The position numbers and the translations under genes were made by a program. The notes below the pieces were generated by a model. The model saw only the letters and a list, made by a program, of their open reading frames with translations, had not been told where the DNA came from and searched no databases. Positions 9,491 through 21,264 of a DNA stretch of 64,000 nt are shown here, in pieces. The stretch's first letter is position 1. Every line of letters begins with the position of its first letter. Origin of the DNA: Primulina eburnea (Eukaryota > Streptophyta > Magnoliopsida > Lamiales > Gesneriaceae); the NCBI RefSeq assembly GCF_022965805.1, contig NC_133109.1, positions 2,309,001-2,373,000 on the forward strand, given 5' to 3'.

Positions 9491-12400
9491 TCAAGCCAGA
9501 ACAGAAATCAACGTTGAAAACGCCACGAGCAGAAAAATATAGAGCTTGGTGGAGGAGTGAAGTTTTGATTCTGCAGAACCTTTCTGAGGCCTGCAAGTGA
9601 ACAGTAAATCTTTAAGTGTCAAAGATTTAAGGGGATTCCATGATCTAAGGCTAATTCGAATTTAACCGTTCCATACTTTTGCAATTTGCTGAGAGCACCG
9701 CAAAAGAGAGCATTGTCTGGCAAGGGTAGTTCTGTCTTGTTACTGGTATCTTCGGGATTGGTGATTCTCATGTATGTTTCTTGGCCAAGATACCATCTGT
9801 CGAGATTCTCAGTTCTAAGATTCCAGACGCCAACATTGTCCAGAGACACATAAACAGCAGTCCATCCTCCAGAATAAACCTGTTCATAAACGAATGCAGA
9901 TGTGGTAGAAAGCTGAATGGTGTTTCCGATCAGAATCATGTAGATGCTAAGGCATAAATTATAGCCAATATGAAAGTGACAATCATTCTTTTCTGGGTGA
10001 ACTTTGCACAAATCCCCCTATAGTACAATCCAAATATGAAAATAAAGACCATCCTCTGTAGGTTATGTTGATCATTATGTTTTCCATACTTTTGAGTTTA
10101 TTATAATCTTGAGTTTGAGGGTCCACATGTGATTTCACAGTGTTTAAACTACCATTGGCTGCCGATGGAAATGTATGGGGAGAATTTGCTATTATATTCT
10201 GCACTGGAGTTGAATCAAGAATAAAGCAAACACTAACTGGAGCCCAAGGGGCTCTTGAGTGCAAGCCAAAAAACTAAAATCGAAAGGAAACTATTTTCGC
10301 ATACCTGAACAGTAGAGCGAGATATGGCATCCCATCTGTTGTATGAACCTCGATTATTCTCAGTCCATTCACCAAATCCCATCCTGCATATCCATGTTCA
10401 TGCATTAATTAAATCCTAAGATCCATTAATTCTCCAAGTACACATAAGACTTCAGATTAGAACACTACCCCACGACAAAGAAGGAATAACCATCCAAGTG
10501 AAAGGTCTGAATAACAGTGTCATTGTTCTGCAATACTATCTCGATAAACCCCTTGTAAGTAGCATTGATAATAGATCTATCCAGGCTTGGTGCTCTGTCC
10601 CGAGGCTTACTTGGAAAATCGAGCTTGTAGGCACCCTTCACCTTGAATTCATCAGCAAGCCGTATTGGTGTTTCGGGATTGGCAAATGAAATCCCGTTAT
10701 ATGTAGCTCGAAGTTTCCCATCAATAATCAGTGGTGGCACACTCTTAAGCACATAAGAGTCAGTGACATTGATTGAACCATAGTGGAAGGAACCTTGTGG
10801 ATTAGGTCGAGCTCCACTAGCAGTTACATTTTGCCTGATGAACGAGAAAATAGAGACACGTAAACCAAGACAGATTTCAAGATATCAAGGTCATTAAATG
10901 TACAATAAAATACATAATGGGGGATATGAAATCATTTAGGAAGTAGCATCAGTCTTTTCACACAAATTGGCGTGAGAAGGAAGTTTGAATATTTATTCCA
11001 AAAGATTGAACTAACTTGAATGAATCAACTTTCTTTTCTTTAGTGTTATCAGAGTATAGCACACCATGGGTTTAGTTTAGGCTATATCGAGAGTAGTACT
11101 CCCGGTATAATATCCTTCAAAGGATATATGGGTCCCAAGGGGTTTTTGTTTAGGACAGATACATGATTTAATGCCTCCTAGCATGTGCTTAAAGCAATTC
11201 CAAGAAAACATATGTTACCTTAGAACATGAATACGAAATAAATGTGTTTTTTCTAATCCAGTTGCAACCTTTAACGAATCTTAATTCCTCTACGAGCACA
11301 AACAAACAAGATACATAACTTAATGTGCTTAAAAAAGAAGAGAAAATTGTGGGCACCTAATCGACATGGCCTGGTTCAACGCATATGATGGATCAAAAGC
11401 ATCATTCGGAGGGTCTGGGAGGGGACCTGAGGCCTTTCCTTTTGAGTTGGAATAACTCAGAACTGCAACACCCGTCACTCTTTGCCAGAGTGATTGATTC
11501 ACATATCGAGGACTAGCCACAATGTAATAATCACTGCTTGCATTTTGATCCATACTGACCAAAAAACTGAAAGACTGACCAACATGGATATCCATGCTAG
11601 TGTAGTTCTGCTGTGTTGTGTAGTAGCCTTCTGTTTCAACCAGAAGCAGATTATGGTTCTGAATTCGAAAATTCAAAGACGTAGAGACTCCAACATTATG
11701 AACCCGAAGTCGATATGTTTTTCCTGCAATGTGCAGATGATTATATAAAAATTAAAAAAACAAACAAAACAAAACTAATGTAGCTCCCAAGATAGAACGC
11801 AGAGAATCTCAAACTAAACATTGATAACACTAATGTCTAGGAGATTCTAAAATAAGTTGCAAAATAACATTCATAAAAGACTTAACATTTAGCCTTGTCA
11901 TTTGTAATATATTATGGCAGATATTATAGTGCAAGATTCAAAATTAAAATTAATTAAATCGCCACTGATGTCCAAGGACTTGTTTAAGAAACCAACCAGG
12001 ATCCACTTTAATGGTCTCGTGATCAATTCCATCAGGGACAAGGGTAGTGTTGTATCTATAAGGTCCCTTTCCGTTAATAAGAACTCCATCTGGCATGCCC
12101 AAATCTTGTCCTTTGTCAAGTGCTCTCCGTAAGGCCTGATATTTCAAGCAATGATCACTCTTAAAAACCTTACACTCTTAAACGAAAAATAAAATTCATG
12201 CAGACCATATCATACACACCGTGTGATTACGCGTATACCAGTCACCAATAAAGATGATTATATCCCCATCGGGAGCAGAAAAAGGAATAGGAATAATTTC
12301 GCGATTTGTCACGATAAATGAACCAAATCCACCGGATGCTCTCTGCAGATGAAGTGATGGGTAGTAAAAAAAGCTGCCAATCTGATCCTTGGCTTGAAAT

Positions 12401-13576
12401 TGGTAAGTCCAATTCCACTTTGGAGGAATGGGACAATTAGTGCCCAAAACGCCATCTTGCCATGAAGCACGCCGCATCTGTATTCCCGACCTATCATCAA
12501 AATCACAGCAATCAGATCCTTGAAGGATCAAAATTTAGAGATTCAAATCTGGTTCACTTTATAATCTATAAAGCATTGTGGTCCATACATTGTGGCACAC
12601 ATACCATGTGATTAGGAGACTCTCATCCAATTTGTTTCTGACATTTACCACAACGTTGTAATTGGTTGTGACATTAAGAACAGGACCTGGGAACTTCCCA
12701 TTAACAGCAATTACCTGCGAATGAAATTAACAGCATAAAAAATTTCATCTTCTTGAATCAGAAGCGTACCTCACATGTAAAAAAAATTGAAGATAAAGAT
12801 GGAAACCGCTACCACAGAAGGCTATTGATCTGTAAATATTTATCATTTTCTCACTTCAGAAGAAACAAATAGACAATATGAGTCCGGAGGAACAAAATTA
12901 CAACCAAATACATACCCAAAGCTAATTAAACACAATATATGGCTTCAAGTAAAGGAAATTGAACGGACAAAGTAAAAATCTCCAAATCTATCTTGCTTTT
13001 CAAGCAAGAACTTAAAAGTGTAACCCAAAAATCATCAAATGAAACTAGAAACAACAATATCTGCTAAGTCTTAATTTCATCTCTACAAATATATTTCAGA
13101 GCAAAACACCATAAGAACTCCTTAACTTAACATTTGTGGGCCGCCACCAACTTTTCATTTATCAAGCCAAATTCTCCGTCGGCCAGACAAATATTAAACA
13201 CAACAGCGAGAGTAAATGGTTTCCGGGATACAAAATCGGATAAAGCTAATCTAAAAAAGCGCTCAACTTCATTTGTACCAAAACTCGTCTCGAATCTACA
13301 AAACCAAACTTTTCAATTCTTGATCCATTCACATTTCACACAAACATTCAGAAAAAACAAGGCAAGCCCAAAAGATGAGCAAACAAAAGTTACCCATTTC
13401 CAAATCTACACTCAAAAACAGAAAAATAAACACCATTTCACCTGTTGAGGAACACCAAGTGGAGAAGCAGTGATGTACGAGAGCACCAACTCAAAGTTAG
13501 CGAATGGGTCCGCACCAAAACACACTCGCACCACCAAACCAGCACAAATCAAACACAACCAAGTAACAGAACCCAT
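9491..13576 (-). CDS. SKU5: SKU5-like GPI-anchored multicopper oxidase-like protein, 9 exons
   Basis: Exons (minus): 13576-13442, 12714-12605, 12490-12220, 12135-11997, 11723-11357, 10834-10469, 10383-10305, 9879-9677, 9590-9491. They join in phase through GT-AG introns into 589 codons, near the usual SKU5 length. Residues 1-21 are a signal peptide (cleavage before ADPF). Three cupredoxin domains follow, with RRASWQDGVLGTNCPIPP, LGMPDGVLINGKGPYRYN, NYTSMDIHVGQSFSFLV, LQNND and WNLRTENLDRWYLGQE. The C-terminal hydrophobic tail KLYIFLLVAFSTLISVLA fits a GPI-anchor signal. The laccase copper histidines are mostly absent, as is usual for the SKU5/SKS group, and even the usual HW near the end of exon 2 reads TW. 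In Arabidopsis SKU5 acts at the cell surface and wall in directional growth. It could be a close SKS paralogue. The start was chosen at the first true ATG, which gives a good signal peptide. Confidence 0.93.
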
Positions 13577-14254
13577 CACGGAACACAAATTGCCGCAGTT
13601 TCCAAACTCCAATCTTGAAAAAGGTGGGGTCAGTGTCTGTTAATTATCACGTGAAAACAAGCACAGAAATGAGTAAAATGCAGCCACGGGCACAAGGATA
13701 ACAAAGGGTGAGCTTCGACTTTGACAGCAAAGAAATGCAGGGAGAGTAAGTAGAGGCTCTGGGTGTCTGTGTGGCCTTGTGCTTTGCTGTGAAATGGTGC
13801 CTTTGAATTCCGTAAATCCCTTTGTTCAAGAAAAGTGGGGCTGTCATGGGGGCGTTTTGCTTTACCGGTTACTTGTTAAGCCCGTCGAGTTGTGTGTGTC
13901 ATTTGAATAAGAAGAAAATGGTTAGTCACTATATTAATGATATGAAGAAAGTTTTGATACAAATGATTTCACTAAATTGACGCATTTTCCCTTAAATAAG
14001 TCAAAATCTAAGTTTAGAGAATCTTATTTTTGGTTTTATTCAATCTTTTTATTTAACGGTTTGTATTTTTGTGTTATTGTCATTGGTTTATAGGTATAGA
14101 CCAGGTTTACTCATCTTATAAAAATAATTCCATCATTAAATTTGTTTACAGAGAGACAACAAACAGTCAAATAATACTTGCTTTCTAAAAAAAAAAAAAA
14201 AAAAAAGAGAGAGAGAATGATATTGTTAAAGTTGTCGTCTGTGTTTGTCTATTT
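13577..14254. other. 5' flank and likely promoter of the SKU5-like gene
   Basis: About 13577-13860 probably contains the 5' untranslated region of the minus-strand gene. Beyond this the sequence turns AT-rich, with a 19-base A run near 14187. No convincing TATA box was assigned and no other gene is seen. Confidence 0.4.
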
Positions 14255-14690
14255 TATGTTTTGATCATTTCAAATATAGGTTTTGGTCATATAAACTTTT
14301 TTTTTTTGAGGAAAACTTGTAATTTTATTAAGATATGACAGAGTCTGGATTTACAAGTTTTACTAACCAATAAGAAAAACTCCCATTCTTCCAAACAAAA
14401 AGATCGGGAGAAAAATAGCAAAAGAAGCTAGAGCATGTGCAACCGTATTGACAGATCGCCTAACATGAAAGATATGTCTAATGCCATTTTGCTCAAGAAG
14501 TCGTCTAATGGAGTATTGACGTGATGTCATCGTACCAGACATCCGTAATTCTCGATATCTTTTCATCATTTCTGTATTTTTTGTTGTCACTTCATTATTT
14601 TTGCAACAAATGACCAAGAATAAAAAGGTAATCAAAACTTATATGACCACAACCTATATTTAAATACTTAAAAGACCAGAACATAAATTA
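14255..14690 (-). mobile_element. LINE 3' end (RNase H-like tail) inside an inverted repeat
   Basis: The minus strand of 14363-14560 reads IRHIFHVRRSVNTVAHALASFA, the tail of the RNase H-like domain of plant LINEs. A T run at 14299-14309 is its poly(A) tail. Outside it, about 40 bases at 14255-14296 and 14636-14690 are imperfect inverted repeats (GGTTTTGGTCATATAAAC against its complement). So a 5'-truncated LINE end lies inside a foldback or MITE-like unit. Confidence 0.55.
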
Positions 14691-15770
14691 GGCAAATTTA
14701 GATAATCATTTTGATTGTTTTTCCTTGAATTTATATTTATTCAATGCCTAATCTATATATAAAAAGTAAAATCTCATAAAATTTTCTTTATTATAGGTAG
14801 ACATAATTAAGTTGCGTCAAGAAATCTCCAATCTTGATAAAAAAAAATGACATTATTAAGTATTTTTTAGTTCGTGAGAAGAGATGATGATTAACTACAA
14901 GTCTACAATATGATATAATGATATATAAGTTTAATTTTTTTTAGAACTTAAACCAAATATTAGTCGAGAAAAAAATGCGTAATTAATTAATATTTCATCA
15001 TTCCTATTAAACTATGTCTAAAAAAATTTCTGTTCTTTATGTTATTAAATATTAAATTTTAAATCTATGCCACTCGACCTCGAACCAGTGAAGGATAACA
15101 TGGAATTATTGTTTTAATCTATAGCATTTGAAATTTTTAAAAAAATTAATATAAGGAATTAGGTATATAATAATATAAATTCATAATTATGTTACTAGCT
15201 GGTAGTTCGTATAATAGATTTGAATGAAATAAATTAAATATGAGAAATCGCTTGCATTTTAGACAATTTATGGAGAATTCCATCCTTTAGCTCCACCGCT
15301 ATCTCAAGATAATAATATAATTATTATACTCTAAAATTATTTTTCTCAATAATCGCACTTCTTGTAATTCATAATAATCGAACACGTGACTATAACTATG
15401 ATATCAATTGTAGGACCAAACTTTTTTCAGATTTACCGAAAATTATAGCTAAATATAACTACACAACTCAAATATATTAAATCGTACAACAATTCCAATA
15501 TCAAATTCCAATTGTTTTGCTCGCGAAAACAATTATTAAGACTCCAATAATAATGTTTTCCAACAATATGCCACTTATGTAACAAAAACGTGTTCACTGC
15601 ATTAATTATCTTTTATTATAATTTATTTTTGAATTATTCATTAATGAATCATAACGTATCTAACTTCTCCATAAAATTCTTCTTTTAAATTGGCTTTTAT
15701 CATCAAATCACGTATTTAAAAGAAAATATTCTTTAATCAATCGCTCTCGTATTAAAATAATGAATATATC

Positions 15771-15934
15771 TATTGTGAGATAGCCTCACGAATCTTATCT
15801 GTGAGATGAGTAAATCATATATTCACAATAAAAAATAATACTCTTAGCATAAAAAGTAATATTTTTTCATAGATGACCCAAATAAGAGACACGTCTAAGA
15901 AATCCGTGAGACCATCTCACACAAGTTTTTGCCT
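15771..15934 (-). repeat. GTGAGACGGTCTCAC-family repeat, copy 2
   Basis: Begins TTGTGAGATAGCCTCACG and ends GTGAGACCATCTCACACAAG, with the family core between (ATTCACAATAAAAA, CTCTTAGCATAAAAAGTAAT, GATGACCCAAATAAGAGA). Confidence 0.8.
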
Positions 15935-16657
15935 AAAATATTACTGCAATTAATATTTATTGTAAAGAAATAAAATTTATATAGTTTGAGATTTGATAAA
16001 ACTTAAAAATACCTAAACAATAATATATAATTAAATAAACTTTATATCATGCAAAATCAATACTAGATTGCATTTCATGTATTTAAAATAATAATATAAA
16101 GTACCAATTCATTATTTGGTCCAATAACTAGTAGATGTGGACGACAAGAGTCCGAAATAGGAATTTTAAATTGGCTCAAAGGGAAACAGGCTATAGCCGG
16201 TTTCCATGAACGATACTCAATCGGTAGGCGGCAGATGTTGCGGGGTTATTCTAAATAAGACTACATACCTAAAACCAATGGAACAAATTTATTTTATCTT
16301 ACATGGTTTAACATTTATAAGCTTTATTGTTATTGTTATTGTTATTTCTATGACAAGAAAACCGACTACTGATGTCTTTCGATGCATATTGGGTAAACTT
16401 TCGAACTAATATAATAATATGAAAATTACGTTTGTCAAATAAATCACATTGGACAAGTCTTGTATGACAAGCTCACCTGAAAAAATGTTGATTGTAAGAA
16501 TAAAAAATATAATCTCCTCTAGTTATATCGAAATTTTTTTTTGTGCAAGTTTATTTTAGGTCAAGTTTTTTTTATTATACACGTGTCATGGTTTAATTTA
16601 GTTAAGTTATAAAAATTAGTTAAATTTCTACTTATATTATTAGGAAATAATATATAT

Positions 16658-16691
<34 letters not shown>

Positions 16692-16737
16692 TCATGTGAA
16701 TATCGTTGAAATGATAATCACATATTAAAATTAAACA

Positions 16738-16897
16738 AAAACTTGTGTGAGATGGTCTCACGAGTTGTATATTGTGAGACAGATATCTTATTTGGGTCAT
16801 CCATTAAAATATTATTTTTTATTCTAAAAAGTATCGATATTATTGATACGTCTCACAGATAAAATTTCATAATACCATCTCACAAAATACCTACTAT
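16738..16897 (+). repeat. GTGAGACGGTCTCAC-family repeat, copy 3
   Basis: Begins AAACTTGTGTGAGATGGTCT and contains TCTTATTTGGGTCATCCAT. The right palindrome is decayed (ACCATCTCACAAAA). Confidence 0.75.
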
Positions 16898-17071
16898 TAA
16901 AATTGTGTATGTATAACTACTTTAGAAGAGACACTTTAGTTTGATGGGAATTATGAGGTTGTAATCACGCCAGTGGTGGTGGTGGTGTAACGTTCGGATT
17001 TTCTGAAAGGAAATCACATGCAAGTTCGTGGGCTCCACTTCTTAACACACGATTTACACGGGCCCCGCCAA

Positions 17072-17073
<2 letters not shown>

Positions 17074-17148
<75 letters not shown>
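17074..17148. repeat. (AT)n microsatellite
   Basis: An uninterrupted run of about 37 AT dinucleotides. A smaller TA/CA run lies at 16659-16691. Confidence 0.97.
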
Positions 17149-17150
<2 letters not shown>

Positions 17151-18205
17151 TTACTCTGCACACGCGTTACGTGTGTACAATATTTTTTATCATTATCGAT
17201 AGATTAAAGTGAAAATTGACAAATTATGGAGGAACTAAATTTATATTTGAATGATTGAAATAAAAATAAAAGTGTGTGTTGAAATAAAAAAAAACAAAAA
17301 AACAAAAGTATAATATTACTATAACTGTAAGGATAAAATTGGAAAAAAAAGATAGTGTCTTCTTTGCCAGTTTTTATAAAGTGCTCAACCTTAATAAATA
17401 ATAAGTATAGATATATATATTTATTATTATATTTTACTCTCTCTTTCTATTTTAATCCAAACAATTTGGCAATTTGCATGGTTGGCAAATTTTGGCTTTT
17501 AATTTTTGTTTCCTTTAGGTCGGATGGGATAAATAAATAAATAAATAAATAATGTTATTTACTATTCATAATTTATCAGTTATATTTTTTTTTCTATTTT
17601 ATTAATTGGGAGAAAATGAATTATTTTAGTTTTGAGCAAGGTTCTAAAAAACGTAAACACCCGAAGCACGGATGTCGAGCTTCAAACTTTTCAATCTTAA
17701 GCGAGATTAACACAGACTTAAGCGTAAAAAAATATTTTTTATCTTTAGTGTAATTGTAATTATCTCAAACCAATAAATAGATAAAAGAATACATAAATAT
17801 GATAAATTTAAGTTTAATGCATTAATTCTCATATTTATGAAAGCATAAAAATCTCAAAATTACATTTTTTATTTGTTTTTGTAATAGACCACAGTAAAAA
17901 AATACTAAATATTTGTCAAATCATTATCAGACATGCTTAATCATAATTAAAATTCAAATAAATAAATAGATACTGTTATTTACTATTCATAATTTATCAG
18001 TTATTTTTTTCTATTTTATTATTTGGGAAAAATGAATTATTTAAGTTTTGATTTCCAATATTTATATCTCCTAGATTTGTCCATGCTGTATATTAAGGTT
18101 CAAACCCAATAATTATAATTTATATCAGATCGAATGTTATTTGTTCGATTCTTATAAGTCATAAGTTCGTGCAATTTTCGACAAAGATCATTATGAAATA
18201 TTAAT

Positions 18206-18388
18206 GGCAAAAACTTGTGTGAGACGGTCTCACGGATCATATTTGTGAGACGGATCTCTTATTTGGGCCATCCGTGAAAAAGTATTACTTTTTATGCTAA
18301 AAATATTATTTTTTATTGTGAATATGGGTAGAGTTGACCCGTCTCACGGATCTTAATCCGTGAGACGGTCTCACATGAGAACTACTCA
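18206..18388 (+). repeat. GTGAGACGGTCTCAC-family repeat, copy 4 (well preserved)
   Basis: Both ends carry the perfect 15-base GTGAGACGGTCTCAC (18218-18232 and 18360-18374). Next to each end is a second GTGAGACGGAT / GACCCGTCTCACGGAT block, so the ends are inverted repeats of about 40 bases. The core reads TTTTTATGCTAAAAATATTA and TTTTTATTGTGAATATGGGT. Confidence 0.9.
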
Positions 18389-19009
18389 ACATTAATTATC
18401 TTGTTCAGATAACGATGGAAACATGTTGTTTATGTTTTTGTATGGTTAAAAAGATTTGAGATAAAATATTTCTTTATAAATTTAGTTTTGTAAACGAAAC
18501 AAGATGTCATACTCAATGAATCCTATATAAAACACATGTATGTTATAGTTTGTGATATTCGTCACCAAAATCATCATTTCCAATTGATAAATATTTCAGT
18601 ATGAAATAAATTTTGTACAAATTCAGACAGCACGAGATTATGATATTATAATCACACACGAAGAAATAAAATTATTAGAACTAATAAAACAATATCATAT
18701 TTCTTATTGCTCGATTCGATTCGTTTGTACCTAGGAACCAACCCAAAGAAGAATGGACAAAGACTAATTACATTATAACAATCAACATATGAATCCTCGA
18801 AGCTTTCCCTTGGGAAGGACCTTAAAAATCAACAATGGTACGAAAATTTGAAATATATGGAACAAAATACAAACTAGGGAGGAAAAAGGGTACGGGCATC
18901 CTTGGTACTTAGAAATAAGCACCTCTGCTCCTTAACCTCTTGAAGTTGTTATTTAACTGTTCCGTCATCTACGTATACGTATCACCGAGAACGACGTCGT
19001 GTTCAAACG
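18389..19009. other. Spacer and 3' untranslated region of the TPP gene
   Basis: The stretch next to 19009, roughly 18750-19009, is less AT-rich and is the likely 3' untranslated region of the minus-strand phosphatase gene. Nothing else is recognisable. Confidence 0.45.
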
Positions 19010-21264
19010 TCAATATATCACGTTTTGCTTCCTCCATTTCACCAGGGTCTTGAGGAATACCATGACCTGCATATGATGAAGAAATAAGGAGAAATCTTAG
19101 TTCTGAAACATTTTATATTGCAATCTTGAGATTATTTACATATAAGAAACATGACATTTACTTTTAAACTTCGTGCTAAAGAAAACTATGCGGAGAAAAG
19201 GAACGTCGAGGTTGACGCGAAATTCAAGAAAAGATCTTGTAATACCTCGGATGGATCCCTGAGAGAGTAAAATGCATTGCTCTCCTTAGGCAATGAAGAA
19301 ACTATGATACCATAGCCTCGATTAGCCTCTCTCAAAATCTGTACATTGTTAAAAGTCTAGTTCAGAGGTTTTTTTTTGTTGTTACAGAAAGCTTTTACAA
19401 GAGTTTGATATATCAGACCTTGAACGCATCTTCGTCGGTACGATCATCTCCAACGTATATTGGCAGAATCTCATCAGAGTTCATTAACCCTGCAGTTTTA
19501 TGTGCATTGATTTCTTGAGATGCTTCACACGAGACAAAACCTTTTAACACTATAAAATGTCTTGTTTTAAGGATATAGTAAAGATTCTCACCGAGTGATT
19601 CGAGAAGAAATTCAACTGCTTTACCCTTGTCCCAGTCGAGGACTGGTCGGACTTCTAAAACCTATATCATATCCGAATCATCAAGAAACTAGAAAGCGGG
19701 AAAAAACACTCAGGAATAGGGAAAGTACAGAGTCGGGATAATTAACAATATGGCTGGCTTGTAAAACTACCTTCCGACCATGTGTTAGTCGCAAACGAGG
19801 ATATTGTTTCAGAACGTCGTTAACATATTGACCAACTGTTGTCCAACTCTGTTAAACCGACACAGAAAAAGAAACACATTTTATTGGTTGCAATAGAATA
19901 AGATAAAAAAGCACTTTATTGAACGACTAAAATTTTGAAACCCATTGTATACCTTCTCATCTACATTACGGTAGTGCACTGATACACAGAACTTGTTGTT
20001 TTCAACTTTCGCACCGACTATGTCTTTAGTAATCTCAACAAGAGATCTAAAAACCTAGGTTTAGCAACAAAACAAAGAGATTTCAAAATACAGATAAAAA
20101 AAAAACCATCTTTCTTGAACTGATGCATTAAATGGAAAATGATGCCAAAGTTGTTACTAGCATACCTCTTCAATCATAGGTAAGAATTCACTAGCAGGCT
20201 GAAATAAATTAACTTCCTTGCCCTATATCACAGATAAACTTGTAAACAATTGGTCCATAAATGAGCGCAGAATCGCTTGAGTTTACAAATTCAGGAAAGA
20301 TGGATTTCTCAAACCATTACCTGCTTGTCAGTAGACCTAATACAATTCTTGTAATCACTGCTAAAGGGCCGAACCGGGCCCATGATATCCATACCATGAC
20401 TTCCGGCATAGTTAAGTTCAGTTAGTCCTACAAACTCGTATACCTGAATGAATGAAATGAGACACGAAATTTAAAACTTCGAACACTGATTTTTTCACAT
20501 AAATGTTGATACATTATAACAAGGGTGCAAAAGAAATCAATCAAAACCAGCCAATTATTACCTTGTCTCGACTTCTTCCACTGATAATTGCCGTGGGAAA
20601 ATACTTGGCCACATTGCTGACAGCAGCACGCATCTGGAAAAAAGTCATTCAAGATTCAGAAACAACTCAAGGAGACGGGGTCAAAGGCTGTTTTATTGGT
20701 AAAGAATTCTGTACTTCTGGACGGATACGAAAACGGTACCGCATTTGACATGAAAGCGTGATCAGGGTTGTCCACTATAGGGGATAAAGTCCCGTCATAG
20801 TCCAAGAATAATGCTATTCTCTTTCCTTTTGCACTGTTTGCTATTTGCTCAAATGAAGTGAGTGCTGACGGGTATTTAAGCTGCAGATCCAAACAGTAGA
20901 TTACAACACGACACTCCTTTCATCATCGTGATAGCATTTTAGCGGAAAATCATAAGGGCGCGAGGAATTTTACCAGCCAGTCACGGTAAGCAAGATCAGA
21001 GTCACTTAAAGTAGTCTCTGTATTCGACTCTTTTGTTAACCTATTATGAGTTGGAGATGATGATTTCATAGCATCAAATAGGCTTGACCGGACATCATCG
21101 AGAATTCCCGACTTTTTCCTCGGGATAGTTAGGAATAGATTTGAAGAGAAAGCAGGGCCATTGGTTGGGTATGGCAGTACAGCTGGGTGGATGCCTAATC
21201 TAGAGTTACTCATAGGGGCAGTATCAGCGAGAACAGGGGACGTATGATTTGATTTCAGATCCAT
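19010..21264 (-). CDS. TPP: Trehalose-6-phosphate phosphatase, 11 exons
   Basis: Exons (minus): 21264-20974, 20880-20740, 20633-20562, 20443-20321, 20222-20166, 20054-19953, 19848-19771, 19661-19592, 19489-19419, 19338-19246, 19066-19010. All join in phase into 384 codons, a normal TPP length. The protein dephosphorylates trehalose-6-phosphate to trehalose, controlling the T6P sugar signal. HAD-family motifs are intact: motif I DYDGT at residues 124-128 (nucleophile Asp), motif II in AIISGRSR near 159-166, and motif [10 protein letters not shown] at 325-332. [21 protein letters not shown] and [10 protein letters not shown] are plant TPP landmarks. The first about 95 residues are the variable N-terminal extension typical of plant TPPs. 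The protein ends [10 protein letters not shown]. No lesion was seen. Which Arabidopsis TPP (A-J) it matches cannot be decided by eye. Confidence 0.95.

Larger units (their letters stand above)
14691..18205. other. AT-rich intergenic spacer
   Basis: No gene is supported. It holds two dispersed repeats (15771-15934, 16738-16897) and TA microsatellites at 16659-16691 and 17074-17148. Imperfectly repeated segments also occur near 17540-17640 and 17958-18060, sharing TAAATAAATAGATA/TTATTTACTATTCATAATT-like sequence. Confidence 0.6.

Noticed and set aside
16561..16800. Minus-strand ORF over the TA/CA microsatellite and repeat copy 3
   Set aside because: Low-complexity translation with a poly-YI/CV stretch. 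No gene is supported.
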